This document shows positions 4,972-5,292 of a DNA stretch of 5,292 nucleotides, piece after piece. Position numbers and translations under genes: made by a program. The notes beneath the pieces were generated by a model, which was not told where the DNA came from, did no database searches, and worked only from the letters and a program-made list of their open reading frames with translations. The DNA is from Pseudomonadota bacterium (GTDB lineage Bacteria; Pseudomonadota; Alphaproteobacteria; Rhizobiales; Rhizobiaceae), in NCBI GenBank assembly GCA_023399465.1, contig JAEWPB010000063.1, forward strand, positions 1 through 5,292. The letters run 5' to 3'. Position 1 is the first letter of the stretch; the number at the start of each line of letters is the position of its first letter.

Positions 4972-5006
4972 GTTTCCTCAGAAATTCCCGCCCTTCAGGA
5001 CGAGCG

Positions 5007-5267
5007 CTAGGACCAGAACTGGTCAAGCCACAGGTTGAGACCGTCGAAGCCGCGGCGGTTTACCGAGTAGATCCGCCGGGTTCCCTCCGATGACACCGAT
5101 ACCAGCTTGGCGTCGAGCAGCGCCTTGAGATGCTGCGATACTGCCGGCCGGCTGATCGGCAGGCCGCTTGCCAGTTCGTTCACGGTTCTGGGCGCGCGTC
5201 GCAGTTCTTCCAGCAAATATCGCCGGTTCTGGTCTGCAATCGCGGCAAATGGATCCGTGGTCGACAT
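5007..5267 (-). CDS. Short ArsR-family winged-helix transcriptional regulator
   Basis: An 86-residue DNA-binding protein. Residues 5-22 (DPFAAIADQNRRYLLEEL) match the first helix of ArsR-type regulators. TVNELASGLPISRPAVSQHL (28-47) is the helix-turn-helix, and LVSVSSEGTRRIYSVN (55-70) the beta wing. There is no cysteine and only one histidine, so it is not a classical metal sensor; it resembles the SdpR-like group often paired with an SRPBCC/AHSA1 gene. No such partner follows here: downstream is non-coding. The protein stops at LWLDQFWS, where relatives usually continue with a further helix of roughly 15-25 residues, so it may be truncated. The start at ATG 5267 is chosen from the family N-terminus; no Shine-Dalgarno is visible. 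ACGGT is repeated in tandem just upstream (5273-5283), near the window edge. The target genes are unknown. Confidence 0.86.
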   Translation of the reverse strand: MSTTDPFAAIADQNRRYLLEELRRAPRTVNELASGLPISRPAVSQHLKALLDAKLVSVSSEGTRRIYSVNRRGFDGLNLWLDQFWS

Positions 5268-5292
5268 GTGACAACGGTACGGTAGATGAGGG

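Larger units (their letters stand above)
4791..5006. other. 216-nt non-coding convergent region rich in inverted repeats
   Basis: It lies between the 3' ends of the 58-aa DUF465 gene (plus) and the ArsR gene (minus). No frame here shows protein-family character. It contains a nested fold closed by GAGTACCC/GGGTACTC (4825-4832 with 4912-4919). Two strong local hairpins follow, at 4929-4947 and 4952-4971. No T-run follows any of them, so they are not classical terminators on either strand. Confidence 0.55.

Noticed and set aside
4793..5026. Minus-strand frame of 77 codons after ArsR
   Set aside because: It overlaps the ArsR 3' end, lies over inverted repeats, and has neither a ribosome site nor recognisable protein character.
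1..5292. CRISPR array, insertion sequence, phage genes, tRNA or rRNA
   Set aside because: No regularly spaced repeats, transposase or integrase frames, terminal inverted repeats, or cloverleaf with a T-arm were seen on either strand.

Overview
This GC-rich, gene-dense window looks like chromosomal core sequence from an alphaproteobacterium, most likely Rhizobiales/Rhizobiaceae. The evidence is the sequences of pyruvate kinase, PurE, PurK and the 41-residue zinc-free ribosomal protein L36, the presence of DUF465 (YdcH-type) small proteins, and the gene order pyk / TPR protein / rpmJ / purK-purE / DUF465. The genus cannot be fixed from this sequence alone.

Layout. The plus strand opens with the last 13 codons of an upstream gene, whose stop overlaps the start of pyk (pyruvate kinase, about 44-1483). 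A strong hairpin-plus-T terminator at about 1507-1532 separates pyk from a convergent block on the minus strand. Read in its own direction, that block is: a DUF465 coiled-coil protein (4384-4181), purE (4163-3663), purK (3666-2608, start overlapping the purE stop by 4 nt), rpmJ (2423-2298) and a secreted or periplasmic TPR protein (about 2181-1564). A good promoter (2519-2547) and a GC-rich hairpin (2484-2503) lie between purK and rpmJ, so rpmJ is probably its own transcription unit. A second possible terminator (2240-2292) separates rpmJ from the TPR gene.

Upstream of the DUF465-purE-purK operon is a 229-nt divergent intergenic region. A second, very short DUF465 gene (4614-4790, 58 aa) reads away on the plus strand. 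The right end holds a 216-nt non-coding stretch with several strong inverted repeats, then a short ArsR-type winged-helix regulator on the minus strand (5267-5007).

Biology. pyk makes pyruvate and ATP at the end of glycolysis/Entner-Doudoroff. PurK and PurE work in sequence to carboxylate aminoimidazole ribonucleotide in purine synthesis. rpmJ is a ribosomal protein of the large subunit. No mobile element, CRISPR array, tRNA or defence system is visible. The places that deserve a second look are non-coding: the inverted-repeat region at 4798-4971, the hairpin at the very start of the predicted rpmJ transcript, and the hairpin in the leader of the 58-aa DUF465 gene. The shortened, unpartnered ArsR protein is also of interest.
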